From: Pinibacter aurantiacus
GTDB taxonomy: Bacteria > Bacteroidota > Bacteroidia > Chitinophagales > Chitinophagaceae
Assembly (NCBI RefSeq): GCF_019130065.1
Contig: NZ_JAHSPG010000013.1
Coordinates: 248,001 to 312,000 of the forward strand
Direction of reading: 5' to 3'
Length of the DNA stretch: 64,000 nucleotides
Each line of letters begins with the position of its first letter. Within the stretch, counting starts at the first letter, position 1. A program made the position numbers and the translations under genes. This document shows positions 40,717-50,691 of the stretch, piece after piece. The notes beneath the pieces were generated by a model, which was not told the origin of the DNA, ran no database searches, and saw nothing but the letters and a program-made list of their open reading frames with translations.

Positions 40717-42462
40717 TTACCATCCTTTATTTTGAATTAAGTTTTCTTTCAGCACTTCATTGTAAGGTAACGGACCGTAATGCATGAAATCCTGGTACAA
40801 CCTGTCTTCTACAGGACCTACTGAAAAACTAGTACTGGTAATGGTTACGCCTTTTGCAGGTTCGGCAATATTTTGCTGCCATCTTCTGATGTCCCAGAAA
40901 CGGAAACCTTCGAAGCTCAGTTCCAGGCGTCTTTCGTTTTGGATCAACGCTCGCATATCTTCTTTGGAGCTTATTGACGCGAGATAATTATCAGGCTGTG
41001 CAATACCTGCTCTTTTACGAATGGCCGCGATAATCTCTCTTGCAGAATAAGCGTGTGTGCCTTTTGCGTCCGGGCCCCATGCTTCATTGGCAGCTTCTGC
41101 ATATAGAAGATATATTTCCGTGTAACGTATATAAGGGACGTAATGACGTTGTGTATTTGTATTTGCAGGATTTAGGTTCACATCTTCACGCAACAGTTTT
41201 CTCATGTAATATCCTGTACGGGTAGATGTAGGAATGGCATTCAATCCATCATTGGTGCCTCCCACTTTTGTAGAGATTGTGGAACCTGATGGCCCCATTT
41301 TACTTCCGTTCACAACAATATATCTCGCCAGTCGCGGGTCTCTTCCAGCGTACGGATTGTTTGCATCATAACCGCTACTGGCGTTTGTAATAGGATAGCC
41401 ATTCGCCATTGGAAATGCATCTACGAGATTTTGTGTTGGGTTAACACGGCCGCTGCCGTATAAGCTCGGCGGATAATTGTCTTTCTCCAAATTATTGCCA
41501 TCTCCCACGTTGCCTCTCCACAAGATTTCGGCAGGATTGACACCTGATGCCACGCCATTGATCTCTCCGGCATTCTGACTTGAGTACCAGTAATTGCCAT
41601 TGGCCGCTATTCCTGCTAATCCACCGTTGAGGTCAAGCACTTTCGCTGCATCATCTGCCGCTTTGCTCCACACAACGGTTGTTCCCTGGTTATAAGCAGG
41701 GCTTGCCGCCAACAAAGAAACTTTTGCGCGAATGGCATTTACAATACGGGCAGTCATTCGTTGACGGTTATATGCACCAAACACGCGGTTGTAATCAGCT
41801 ACGGTTGTCTTGCCTGCGTATTTAGAGGGCACTGCACTCACATTCTCAAAGTCAAGTGGAAGATAACTCGCTGCAGAATCCAGGTCTTTGTAGATCTGCT
41901 GCACACATTCTTCAAAGGTGTTGCGAGGCAACTTGAAATTTGACTGTGCATTTTGTGAAGAGGTAAGGATGGGCACGCCTAACAATTTACCATCGGGAGA
42001 CCATCCGCCATGTGCCTGTAACAAATAGAACATAAACAACCCACGCAAACCATAAGCCTCGCCTTTGCTACGATCATTGAACATTGCATCGGTATATTGC
42101 CCGGTTGTTGCCCAGGTTACTTTATCAGTTTGTTCCAATATCTGGTTCAGGTATTGGATGGCAGCAAATGCACCTGTCCATTGCTCCATGGGATTGCTGA
42201 TGGACGACCATTTTCCTGTAGCCATCAATCTGTAATTGTTATTGGGATCATTTGATACCGCATCATCAGTTGCAACGTCGGTAAATGAATAATTCGAAAT
42301 TGGTAACCGCACATAACCGTTGAGCAAAAGCCCTTCAGCAAATGCTGCATTATCGTAAATATCGCTTAGCTCCCTGTTGTTCTCGTCTGCCGGAGATAAT
42401 ATTTTTTTACAACCGGAAAACGCCAGCGATATGATCAGTATATTTATTATTGTTCTTTTCAT
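40717..42462 (-). CDS. SusD-like glycan-binding lipoprotein (second pair)
   Basis: The start at 42462 (MKRTIINILIISLAFSGCKK) gives a typical lipoprotein signal with lipidated Cys at about residue 18, and 581 residues. SusD features are the N-terminal TPR part (ADENNRELSDIYDNAAFAEG), RGLFMFYLLQAHGGWSP and PRNTFEECVQQIYKDLDSA. The C-terminal signature is YLLYAEAANEAWG, then ALIQNERRLELSFEGFRFWD. SusD proteins form the lid over the SusC channel and hold the glycan. It lies 25 bases after its SusC partner. Having two SusCD pairs in tandem suggests two related ligands or stages of import. Confidence 0.95.
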   Translation of the reverse strand: MKRTIINILIISLAFSGCKKILSPADENNRELSDIYDNAAFAEGLLLNGYVRLPISNYSFTDVATDDAVSNDPNNNYRLMATGKWSSISNPMEQWTGAFAAIQYLNQILEQTDKVTWATTGQYTDAMFNDRSKGEAYGLRGLFMFYLLQAHGGWSPDGKLLGVPILTSSQNAQSNFKLPRNTFEECVQQIYKDLDSAASYLPLDFENVSAVPSKYAGKTTVADYNRVFGAYNRQRMTARIVNAIRAKVSLLAASPAYNQGTTVVWSKAADDAAKVLDLNGGLAGIAANGNYWYSSQNAGEINGVASGVNPAEILWRGNVGDGNNLEKDNYPPSLYGSGRVNPTQNLVDAFPMANGYPITNASSGYDANNPYAGRDPRLARYIVVNGSKMGPSGSTISTKVGGTNDGLNAIPTSTRTGYYMRKLLREDVNLNPANTNTQRHYVPYIRYTEIYLLYAEAANEAWGPDAKGTHAYSAREIIAAIRKRAGIAQPDNYLASISSKEDMRALIQNERRLELSFEGFRFWDIRRWQQNIAEPAKGVTITSTSFSVGPVEDRLYQDFMHYGPLPYNEVLKENLIQNKGW

Positions 42463-42487
42463 ATTGACTTGTTGTAGAAATGTTAGA

Positions 42488-45292
42488 CTAAAACTCACCT
42501 TTGATACCGAAATTATAGAACCTCGTTTGCGGTACAGAACCCACGTTCAATTCCATAATGGCTTTGTTTTTGGCAATCATAAGCAGATCATTCGCACTTA
42601 TATATGCCTTAAATCCTTTGACAAATGAATTCTTTAAGATGCTTTGTGGCAGTGTGTAAGTCAGCTGCACTTTTGTTAGGTTGAAACGATTGGTGCTGTA
42701 CGTCCAAAAATCAGAAGTCCTGAAGTTATTGCTACCACTCGTTGTTGTAAGACGTGGATAGTCTGCCGAATTTTTATTGGCTTCTGTCCAGCTGTTGCGC
42801 ACCACATCAGAATATTTTGCAGCGCCAGACACCCAGTAATAGCTTCCGCTCTTAACACCCGTGCCGCCAAAATTTCCTGTTCCTAACACGAACAATGAGA
42901 ACGCCTTGTATTGAACGGTAATATTCAAACCACCTGTTACCGTGCCGTTCCAGCGACCAATATAAACTTCATCACGCTCGTCTATAATGCCGTCGCCATT
43001 TTGATCTCTATATTTAATATCACCAGGTTTCACGACTGCAAATTTTTGCGCAGCATGTGTGTCGATGTCATTCTGATCTGCAAAGAAGCCTTCGTTTTGT
43101 AAACCAAAAATCGCGTCAACAGGTTTACCTGCTCTGTTCCTGTAAGCATCTGTGTACAGTTCATCACGTTTAAGTGCTTTGGTTTTAACAATGGTCAAAG
43201 CGCCACCAACTGTGATGTTTACATTGCCCACTTTTTCATGATAGTCCAACTGAAAGTCTGCGCCATGATAATTGTCCGCCTGGAAATTAGTATAAGGCAC
43301 AAAAGAGGTAACAGGAAATGACGTCACGAAATAACTTGGATACTGTGAATAACTCTGTACAGGTACTCCGTCTTTTCTAATGGCAAATAAGTTTGCCATC
43401 AGGTTCAATTTCTTTTTGAAAAAAGAACCTTCGACAGTGAAGTTTACTTCTTTGCGTTTTGCATAAGACAGGTTTAAATTTTCGCCGCGTGATATAGTAG
43501 TTGCCTGGCTTACGTAAGTGCCGTCTGACCATGAATAAAACGCGGTCGGTGAATACACCGCATCATACATATAGTAACTGTTGAAGTCAAGATCTGTATT
43601 CACTACTCCGGCAGAAGCCCCTATTTTCAAACGATCTATCCACGAACTGTTTTTCAAAAATCCTTCTTCGCTTATCAGCCAACCAAGGTTAGCTGTAGGC
43701 GAGAATGCAACTCGTTTGCCAGCAGGAAGCTTGGTTGAGTTCACAACAGCACCACTGAAATCTGCATAATACTTATGGTTGTAGTTATAACTCAATTGCA
43801 ATCCGATATTGGCATTTGTTCTGTACTGGAAATCACCTGTTTGACGGCGTCTCAAACCATCGGCCACTAACATTGCAGATACATTGTGCCTGTCTTTGAA
43901 TGTATTTATGTAATCAAGATGGATGTCAAAATCTATGAGTTGATCGCTCCATGTATTGCCAAGATTTTGTATGCCCGGTTTACTGTCCTTATTGTATTTC
44001 GTAAGCGCGGTAATGGAATCACCTGTGGCGAAACTGTTCCATGTAGGTGCATATACTGCATATGTGTTGTTGAGCGTTTCGTCGTAAGTGTTTGAATAAT
44101 CTACGGTCATCTGGCCGTGCAGTGACAAGCCTTTCAGCAGATTCTTAAGATCTACATCTATCCCATTTGTGTATTGAAACTGGCGGCTCGTAAAATTATC
44201 ATAGCCTGCAGCATACACATCAGCAATAGGATTGGTAAGGTATTGTTGGTTACCGCCCAGTAAATATTTTCCGTCGATAATATTCCTGCTACCATTTACT
44301 GCAGCCTGCGCGTCTTTCGACGTTTGAGATACCATGCTTATAGGCAGCAATGGCGCAAACTGTTGTGGTTGCAATACTCCGGCCTGTTGCCAGTAATTAC
44401 CCAGTGCACGTTTGTTGGTAGAAAAAACTGTCGAAACGTTCACATAAGTACTGATGAAAGAATTAAGCTTCAGGTCAATATTGCCGCGCAAATTCAAACG
44501 CGTATTGCGTTCGTTTTTTCCTTCTCCAAAATTCAACAATGAATTCTGGCTTTGAAATCCTGCGAGTGCATAAAAACGTGCACGCTCTGTACCACTGGTA
44601 AATTCTGCATTTGCCGAATAAGTGCTGTAAAATTTACGCAGGTAGTCCGAAGAAAAATAGTCTACATCCGGATAGCGGTATGGATTGGAATGACTTGCAT
44701 ATTTCCGGATCGTTGAGTCAGCATACATAGCAGGCAAACCGTCATTGATTGATGCCTGGTTGTAGTAAGACATATAGTTTGCCGAATTCAGGTAGTGCGG
44801 CAAAGATTTAGGTTCACTGATGCCTGTATGCACACGCACGGAACTTCCATGCACACCCGCCTTGCCGCGCTTTGTTGTAATTTGAATAACACCATTGGCT
44901 GCTCGCGTTCCGTATAGCACAACAGCATTCGCGCCTTTTAAAAATGTTATTTGTGCAATTTCATTTGTGGTGATGTCACTCAGCGAACGCGGTTCACCGT
45001 CAATCAATACGAGTGCATTACCAAGGCCCCAAAGGTTGCTCCCGCCTACCATTGCGTCTGCACCTTCTAAAGGATAAGTGCCATAGTTCTTATCTAAGTA
45101 GTGTGGCGTGTTCAATACTGATATGGCACCGGCCACATCTCTCGTTTGAACGGTGCGGTATGCAACATTCACGATCGAATCGGTTGCGAGATTGGTAGCG
45201 TGTTTGGCTGTTTGTGTGGTTTGTGCCGTTGCAACAGACACCGCACTACCACACAAGCCACCCAGAAATATCTTTATAATTAAATTTTTCAT
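42488..45292 (-). CDS. SusC-like TonB-dependent transporter, short N-terminus (second pair)
   Basis: This 934-residue outer-membrane transporter has a signal peptide (cleavage near VATAQ24). Unlike the usual SusC it lacks both the STN domain and the carboxypeptidase-regulatory-like domain. About 40 residues after the signal peptide it goes straight into the plug (GGSNLWGLGNALVLIDGEPR, FLKGANAVVLYGTRAANGVI). The barrel contains ISANDLLMIAKNK and ends RFYNFGIKGEF. The loss of the STN domain means it cannot signal to the FecR/sigma pair, so that task rests with the first SusC. It is 34 bases after the first SusD and 25 before its own SusD partner. Confidence 0.94.
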   Translation of the reverse strand: MKNLIIKIFLGGLCGSAVSVATAQTTQTAKHATNLATDSIVNVAYRTVQTRDVAGAISVLNTPHYLDKNYGTYPLEGADAMVGGSNLWGLGNALVLIDGEPRSLSDITTNEIAQITFLKGANAVVLYGTRAANGVIQITTKRGKAGVHGSSVRVHTGISEPKSLPHYLNSANYMSYYNQASINDGLPAMYADSTIRKYASHSNPYRYPDVDYFSSDYLRKFYSTYSANAEFTSGTERARFYALAGFQSQNSLLNFGEGKNERNTRLNLRGNIDLKLNSFISTYVNVSTVFSTNKRALGNYWQQAGVLQPQQFAPLLPISMVSQTSKDAQAAVNGSRNIIDGKYLLGGNQQYLTNPIADVYAAGYDNFTSRQFQYTNGIDVDLKNLLKGLSLHGQMTVDYSNTYDETLNNTYAVYAPTWNSFATGDSITALTKYNKDSKPGIQNLGNTWSDQLIDFDIHLDYINTFKDRHNVSAMLVADGLRRRQTGDFQYRTNANIGLQLSYNYNHKYYADFSGAVVNSTKLPAGKRVAFSPTANLGWLISEEGFLKNSSWIDRLKIGASAGVVNTDLDFNSYYMYDAVYSPTAFYSWSDGTYVSQATTISRGENLNLSYAKRKEVNFTVEGSFFKKKLNLMANLFAIRKDGVPVQSYSQYPSYFVTSFPVTSFVPYTNFQADNYHGADFQLDYHEKVGNVNITVGGALTIVKTKALKRDELYTDAYRNRAGKPVDAIFGLQNEGFFADQNDIDTHAAQKFAVVKPGDIKYRDQNGDGIIDERDEVYIGRWNGTVTGGLNITVQYKAFSLFVLGTGNFGGTGVKSGSYYWVSGAAKYSDVVRNSWTEANKNSADYPRLTTTSGSNNFRTSDFWTYSTNRFNLTKVQLTYTLPQSILKNSFVKGFKAYISANDLLMIAKNKAIMELNVGSVPQTRFYNFGIKGEF

Positions 45293-45326
45293 TTATTCTC
45301 GTTTTGGCTTTAAAGACTCTAACCCT

Positions 45327-47144
45327 TTAGTATCCCGGGTTCTGGTTAAAAGTTGGATAAAGGTTTACATCGCTTACTTTAAGCGGTAACCAGTAGTTCT
45401 TATCCTCGAACTTACGTGTGATCAACACTCTTTCTTTTATGTTGATCGGCTTGCCATTTGCATCGCGGTCAAAATCAATCGAGGTTTTTTCCCTGTATTT
45501 AACATCTCCTGCAAGCAACCAGCGACGCAAATCATTGTAGCGTATTTCTTCTTCAAAGCCCAGTTCCATTGCCCTTTCTCTTATAATCTCACCCATGAAT
45601 TTATCTTTGTCCGCGACGTACTGTGCTCCTACTTTTCCTGTGCCACATCTTGTGCGGATCTTGTTGACAGCATCTTCCGGCGTTATGTAGTTTGGTCCAA
45701 CACTGGTTGCAGATCCATAGCCTTGCAATACCGCTTCGGCATACATAAGATAAACATCAGCCAGGCGCATGTAAGAGACATGCAAATAGTTGTTAGGAAA
45801 ATTGTCAATGTTATTGCAAGTCATTGGCGTTAGCTTTCTCAGCAAATAGCCGGTACGTCCGATGGAAGAATTATCGCGGCTGTAGCCACCGTTTGATAGA
45901 TTGGCATAACGATATTTTTCTTTGTCTGCAGGTGCAGAACCTTTAATGATCTGGTCTCCGTCAATTACAATGTCATGATAAAAACGAGGGTCTCTGTTAA
46001 CCCATGGATTGGCAGGGTCATAACCAGAAGCAGGGTCAGTAATAGGCAAGCCGTTTGCCATGCCATAGTTCTCTACGAAACGCGCATTAGGAGATGTATA
46101 TCCGCCGCCAATGTTTCCTTCGGCAAAGATGGAGCTTGGCCCCCATGGGCAACCGGCAAACCATGAACTGTAAACAGGATTTTGAAAAATCGCTTCCGGA
46201 TAGCCTGGAATAAAGCTGCCTCCGTTTGTATAAAACAGGTTGTTGTAGTGCGGAAAATCTATGAGCTTGATCCAGGTGGATTGATTGTCGACCAATTTCA
46301 ATAATTCAGCAAATGCATCGGCTGCTTTCTTACAATAGTCTGAATTAAATGTTGCACTGCCTTTAGATGAGCGATTCATCAACGGGCTACCGGCATACAG
46401 GTAATTTTTTCCGAGATATCCCAATGCAGCGATCTTTGTAATGCGCAGTTGATTCTTGCCCAGCGTTGCGGTACCGGCTGTTGTCTTGTCCCAGTCTGTT
46501 GGTAAAAGATCCGCCGCTTCTCTTAAATCTTTAGCAACACTTTCTGCCATTGTCTGGTAATCCAGGCGTGGTAATGTCAGCTTTGCGCCAGATGCCAAAA
46601 CAGTGTCGATGTAAGGAAGTCCTCCCCAATAACTCATTAATTCAAAATGGAACCAACCTCTGAAGAAAAGTAATTGTCCTTTGATCAAATCTTTCTCTTC
46701 TTGTGTGCCGTTCAGCTTGTCGAGGTTTGCAAGGCCCAGGTTTGCTTTGTGTATAGCATACCATGAGTTGGGCCACAATCCTTTACCAAAGCCGGTTGTA
46801 GGATCTGTATTATAAGTAGGTGCATCCAGCCAGGATATCCACTCTCCTGTTGTCCAAGACCAGGAGTCGCCATTATCGAATTGTTCGTTCAACCATGTTA
46901 CTCCGGTTTTGTGAATAATTTCATCTCCCAGTAACCAATCACAAGCCCATGTTTTGCTGGTAAATTCCGGCACGCAGGCATACAACTCTTCGGTAAATCC
47001 CTGGAAGTTTGTAAAGTTGATGAAAGCATCCGTTGGCGATACGTCAGCACCGGGAGCTTTGTCCAAATATTTTGTACAGGCGGTTAGGCTTACAATAGCC
47101 ATGAATATAAAACACCTGATCAGTAAATGCGAATATCTTCTCAT
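45327..47144 (-). CDS. SusD-like glycan-binding lipoprotein (first pair)
   Basis: This 605-residue protein has a lipoprotein signal (FMAIVSLTACTKYLDK, Cys about 23). SusD family landmarks include LDKAPGADVSPTDAF, LFFRGWFHFELMSYWGGLPY, RLADVYLMYAEAVLQGYG and RERAMELGFEEEIRYNDLRRW. It is the surface partner of the STN-type SusC 11 bases upstream and likely covers its channel. The C-terminal sequence LPLKVSDVNLYPTFNQNPGY is the usual SusD end. The protein shares only family-level similarity with the second SusD, so this is not a recent duplication. Confidence 0.95.
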   Translation of the reverse strand: MRRYSHLLIRCFIFMAIVSLTACTKYLDKAPGADVSPTDAFINFTNFQGFTEELYACVPEFTSKTWACDWLLGDEIIHKTGVTWLNEQFDNGDSWSWTTGEWISWLDAPTYNTDPTTGFGKGLWPNSWYAIHKANLGLANLDKLNGTQEEKDLIKGQLLFFRGWFHFELMSYWGGLPYIDTVLASGAKLTLPRLDYQTMAESVAKDLREAADLLPTDWDKTTAGTATLGKNQLRITKIAALGYLGKNYLYAGSPLMNRSSKGSATFNSDYCKKAADAFAELLKLVDNQSTWIKLIDFPHYNNLFYTNGGSFIPGYPEAIFQNPVYSSWFAGCPWGPSSIFAEGNIGGGYTSPNARFVENYGMANGLPITDPASGYDPANPWVNRDPRFYHDIVIDGDQIIKGSAPADKEKYRYANLSNGGYSRDNSSIGRTGYLLRKLTPMTCNNIDNFPNNYLHVSYMRLADVYLMYAEAVLQGYGSATSVGPNYITPEDAVNKIRTRCGTGKVGAQYVADKDKFMGEIIRERAMELGFEEEIRYNDLRRWLLAGDVKYREKTSIDFDRDANGKPINIKERVLITRKFEDKNYWLPLKVSDVNLYPTFNQNPGY

Positions 47145-47155
47145 ACGGCTTTGTT

Positions 47156-50100
47156 TTAAAAAGTTAGATTAAGACCCAGGTTAAAGCGTCTGATGGTTGG
47201 GTATGCGGTTGCAGCGCCCATGCTTACTTCACGATCATCCGGCATCTTTGTCCACAGCAACAGGTTGTCACCGTTGAGGTAAACTCTCAGCGCGTTAATG
47301 CCAACTCTTTTCAATTGTGTTAGTTTAAATGTGTAGGCCAGCTCTGCATTCTTCAACCGGAGAAAAGAGCCATCGTATAAATAATTGGTTCCGTAATAGG
47401 GCATCACGCTGGCGTAGCGCGGAACAGGCATATCTGCGTTTGTATTGGTGGGTGACCAGTAGGATCCTTGCTTGTACACGTTGTCATAATGATACTGTCC
47501 ACCAAAACTTAACAACTGCAGGTAACGATTGGCGTTACTTACACCATAGAATTGAACGAAGGCACTGAACCCTTTCCATTCTACGCCCACTGTAGCATTA
47601 TAAGTATTCATGGGGCGCTCAGGATAACCGGCAGGAACAACGTCTTTGTTATCCACAACACCATCTCCGTTATAGTCGATCATGTTGAGATTGCCCGGTA
47701 ATTTCTGGTTGTCGTAAGTATTCAAACGGGTGCTACCGTACACTTCATCCCAGTTGTTGTAATAACCGCTGCTCACGTATGAATATGCCTGGCCAATTTG
47801 TTTGCCTGCTTTTTTCTGGTAGTCGTCCAGCAGTTGCGGATCATCTGCTTCAATGATCTTGTCCTTTGCATGTGTCATGCTAAGATTTGCCCACACTCTT
47901 ACATTTTTTGAAACATTCTTGCTCAATCTCAAATCCACTTCATAGCCTTTGTTGCGAACCTTTCCAAGATTGGCAGTAGCCGGTTGCACACCAAAATAAG
48001 ATGGCACTGCACGGCTCGGACCATCCAAAAGAATGTCTGTGCGATAATCGTTAAACACATCAAAACTACCGGATACCAAACCGTTCCAAAGTGAGTAATC
48101 AATACCGATATCAGCCTTGGTTACAGTTTCCCAGTGAATGTCCGGATTGCCTACACTTGAGTGGGCTTCTGACCACCAGGTGTAAGGACTGTTTTGACCC
48201 GCAGAAGCACCCAATGGTGCGTTACCACCATATGTCCATGTCGTCATATACAGCCAGCGATTGGCAATGTTATCATTACCTACTTTGCCATAAGAACCGC
48301 GAAGTTTCAAAGTATTGATAAAGCGAACGTTGCTCATGAAGGCTTCGTTGCTGATCATCCAGCCTGCTGCTGCAGAAGGGAAGAAAGCAAAACGATAATC
48401 AGGTCCAAACTTTTCAGATCCATTATAGGCGCCGTTGAACTCGGCAAAATATTTGAGGCCGTAGTTGTAAGTTACACGTCCTACCCAGTCTTCACGAAAA
48501 TGATTGAACTCACTTCCTGTGGCATATTTATCGCGGCTAAACAATCCCATTGCCGTTATATCATGGAAACCAAATTTTCTGGCATAATCGACTTGCACCT
48601 GGTAAAACAATTTGCGATAGGTGGATGCATTTTGCACTGCATCAACGTTTGTGGTCCAATGGTATGGAACCCAGTTGAACTGGTTAGTGCCGAGGTATTG
48701 GCTATAGGTGGTATCTCCCCTTACAGGATTGATATATTCCTGCTGGATGGTACCATTATCATATACACCGCCTTGCGATACAAAAGAATTATCAAAAGAG
48801 ATCAATCCTTTTGCTGACAATCCTTTCAAGAGCATGCCCAGGTCTTGCTTAAGCGTAAAGTCTGTAGTGATGCGCGTTGTAGTTGTTTTGCGCACACCAT
48901 TGTTTCCCATGGTTGCAAGTGAGTTGATGGTTGAAACTTGTTCTGCAGGATAATATCCCCAACCACCATCTGAATAACGCGGATAATAAATATTAGGTGC
49001 GTTGTTGTAAATACTTTGCCAGATGCGGTACTCCCAGCTATCCTGTCCATATGCATCTTGTCTTACACCATAAGAACCTGCAAGGTTGGTTGTAAGCACT
49101 GTAGATTTTGATAAGTTAAAATCAAGATTGGTGCGTGCATTGATGCGGTCGAAACCATATCCAGGACTATACGTTTTGTCGTTGGCTATTTTTTTAATGA
49201 TATCTCCTTCGTGCAGAACATCAATGGAAGAAAAATACTTTACAAACGGAGAGCCGCCGGAAATATTTAAATTGGCATTGTAAGACATGGCGTATTTTTT
49301 CACCACCTGGTCCTGCCAATCTATATTTGGATAGCGCTCTGCTTCTGCCTGGTTCGCTGGGTTTCTGTATTTATCAAGTTCGGCATAAGGCACATAGTTG
49401 TTCCATGATGCAGGAGAAGTACCGAGTTCATTCTCGATAGCTATATCTCTTATTCTGAGGGCATCGTATGAATCAAACTTACTGGCCAGTTTGGATGGAA
49501 CTTTCACCGTGGAGTTTGCAGTTAGGCGAATATCAGCTTTGCCATCCTTACCTCTTTTAGTGGTGATAAGGATTACACCGTTTGCTCCCTTCACACCAAA
49601 AACTGCAGTAGCTGAAGCATCTTTCAACACAGAAACACTTTCTACCGAACCAACGTCAACACTGTTCATGGGACGTTCAATTCCATCAACGAGTATAAGT
49701 GGATCACTGTTGTTCCATGTGCTTTGTCCCCTGATGTATATTTTTGGATCTTCGGCTCCCGGTGTACCCTGGGTTGCTACAGTGATCACACCCGGCAGGT
49801 TTCCTGTTAAAGTGGCGCCAAGGCTTGACACGCCTCCCGTTCTTTCAAGCACTTCTCCCTTTACCTGTGATATGGCACCGACAACACTTTGTTTGCGCTG
49901 TCTGCCATACCCTACGATAATTACAGTATCTGTTGCAAGCTTATTTTCAACAGCCAGGCTAACGGCTATGGAGCTTTGCGAATTATTAAGTTTGATCTCT
50001 TTTGATGCATAGCCAATGTAGCCGATAACGAGCGTTGCGTTTGCGCTTTTTACTTTTAAAATAAAGCCGCCGTCTTCTTTTGTTTGCGTAGCATTTTCAC

Positions 50101-50578
50101 TATTTCCTTTTTCTGCAACGGTTGCACCTGCTAATGGTTCTCCTTTTTCAGATTTCACTGTTCCCATAATCACAATAGGTGCGGCGCCAACAGAAGCGGC
50201 AGCAGCGGAAGTTGCATGTGCCGCCGTCGTCTTTTTATTTTCTACAACAATGGTTTTCTTAATGATGGAAAATTCCAGCGGCTGGTCCTGGAACGCAAGT
50301 TTCAGAACGCTTTCCAAAGGTGCATTCGTAACGGAAATGGTTACGGGTTTTGCTCTTTGAAAATGTTCTTTGGTGGCAATAAACGTATAGTCAGTTTGTC
50401 GCCTTATTTCTTTAAAAATTTTCTCAAGGCTCGCGTTCGTTTCATGCAACGTTACATTTTGCGTAAACGCTTTAGCCGAAAGACACATGGCAAAAAGAAG
50501 CACTGCCATGCATTTCACCAGCAGGCGCATCTTAATCGAATCCTTTGTAGAGGACTTCTGGCAAACAATCAAATGCAT
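47156..50578 (-). CDS. SusC-like TonB-dependent transporter with STN domain (first pair)
   Basis: This 1140-residue outer-membrane transporter has a long N-terminus with a hydrophobic segment at about 20-40. Then come an STN domain (about 45-115, QNVTLHETNASLEKIFKEIR), a carboxypeptidase-regulatory-like domain (about 133-215, GTVKSEKGEPLAGATVAEKG) and the plug (YIRGQSTWNNSDPLILVDG, then KDASATAVFGVKGANGV). The barrel ends with FNLGLNLTF. The STN domain is the signalling device toward the FecR encoded 113 bases upstream. It should import the main xylan fragments and at the same time report their presence to the sigma/FecR pair. Confidence 0.95.
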   Translation of the reverse strand: MHLIVCQKSSTKDSIKMRLLVKCMAVLLFAMCLSAKAFTQNVTLHETNASLEKIFKEIRRQTDYTFIATKEHFQRAKPVTISVTNAPLESVLKLAFQDQPLEFSIIKKTIVVENKKTTAAHATSAAAASVGAAPIVIMGTVKSEKGEPLAGATVAEKGNSENATQTKEDGGFILKVKSANATLVIGYIGYASKEIKLNNSQSSIAVSLAVENKLATDTVIIVGYGRQRKQSVVGAISQVKGEVLERTGGVSSLGATLTGNLPGVITVATQGTPGAEDPKIYIRGQSTWNNSDPLILVDGIERPMNSVDVGSVESVSVLKDASATAVFGVKGANGVILITTKRGKDGKADIRLTANSTVKVPSKLASKFDSYDALRIRDIAIENELGTSPASWNNYVPYAELDKYRNPANQAEAERYPNIDWQDQVVKKYAMSYNANLNISGGSPFVKYFSSIDVLHEGDIIKKIANDKTYSPGYGFDRINARTNLDFNLSKSTVLTTNLAGSYGVRQDAYGQDSWEYRIWQSIYNNAPNIYYPRYSDGGWGYYPAEQVSTINSLATMGNNGVRKTTTTRITTDFTLKQDLGMLLKGLSAKGLISFDNSFVSQGGVYDNGTIQQEYINPVRGDTTYSQYLGTNQFNWVPYHWTTNVDAVQNASTYRKLFYQVQVDYARKFGFHDITAMGLFSRDKYATGSEFNHFREDWVGRVTYNYGLKYFAEFNGAYNGSEKFGPDYRFAFFPSAAAGWMISNEAFMSNVRFINTLKLRGSYGKVGNDNIANRWLYMTTWTYGGNAPLGASAGQNSPYTWWSEAHSSVGNPDIHWETVTKADIGIDYSLWNGLVSGSFDVFNDYRTDILLDGPSRAVPSYFGVQPATANLGKVRNKGYEVDLRLSKNVSKNVRVWANLSMTHAKDKIIEADDPQLLDDYQKKAGKQIGQAYSYVSSGYYNNWDEVYGSTRLNTYDNQKLPGNLNMIDYNGDGVVDNKDVVPAGYPERPMNTYNATVGVEWKGFSAFVQFYGVSNANRYLQLLSFGGQYHYDNVYKQGSYWSPTNTNADMPVPRYASVMPYYGTNYLYDGSFLRLKNAELAYTFKLTQLKRVGINALRVYLNGDNLLLWTKMPDDREVSMGAATAYPTIRRFNLGLNLTF

Positions 50579-50691
50579 AGTCTTGGTTTACTTTTGGTTA
50601 AAAAATTTAGAAGTTCATGTATATCTATAGCCCTCCCATTGCCATTTCGCTCATGATACGCAAAGGCAGAGAGTTAAACTATTTCCGATGA

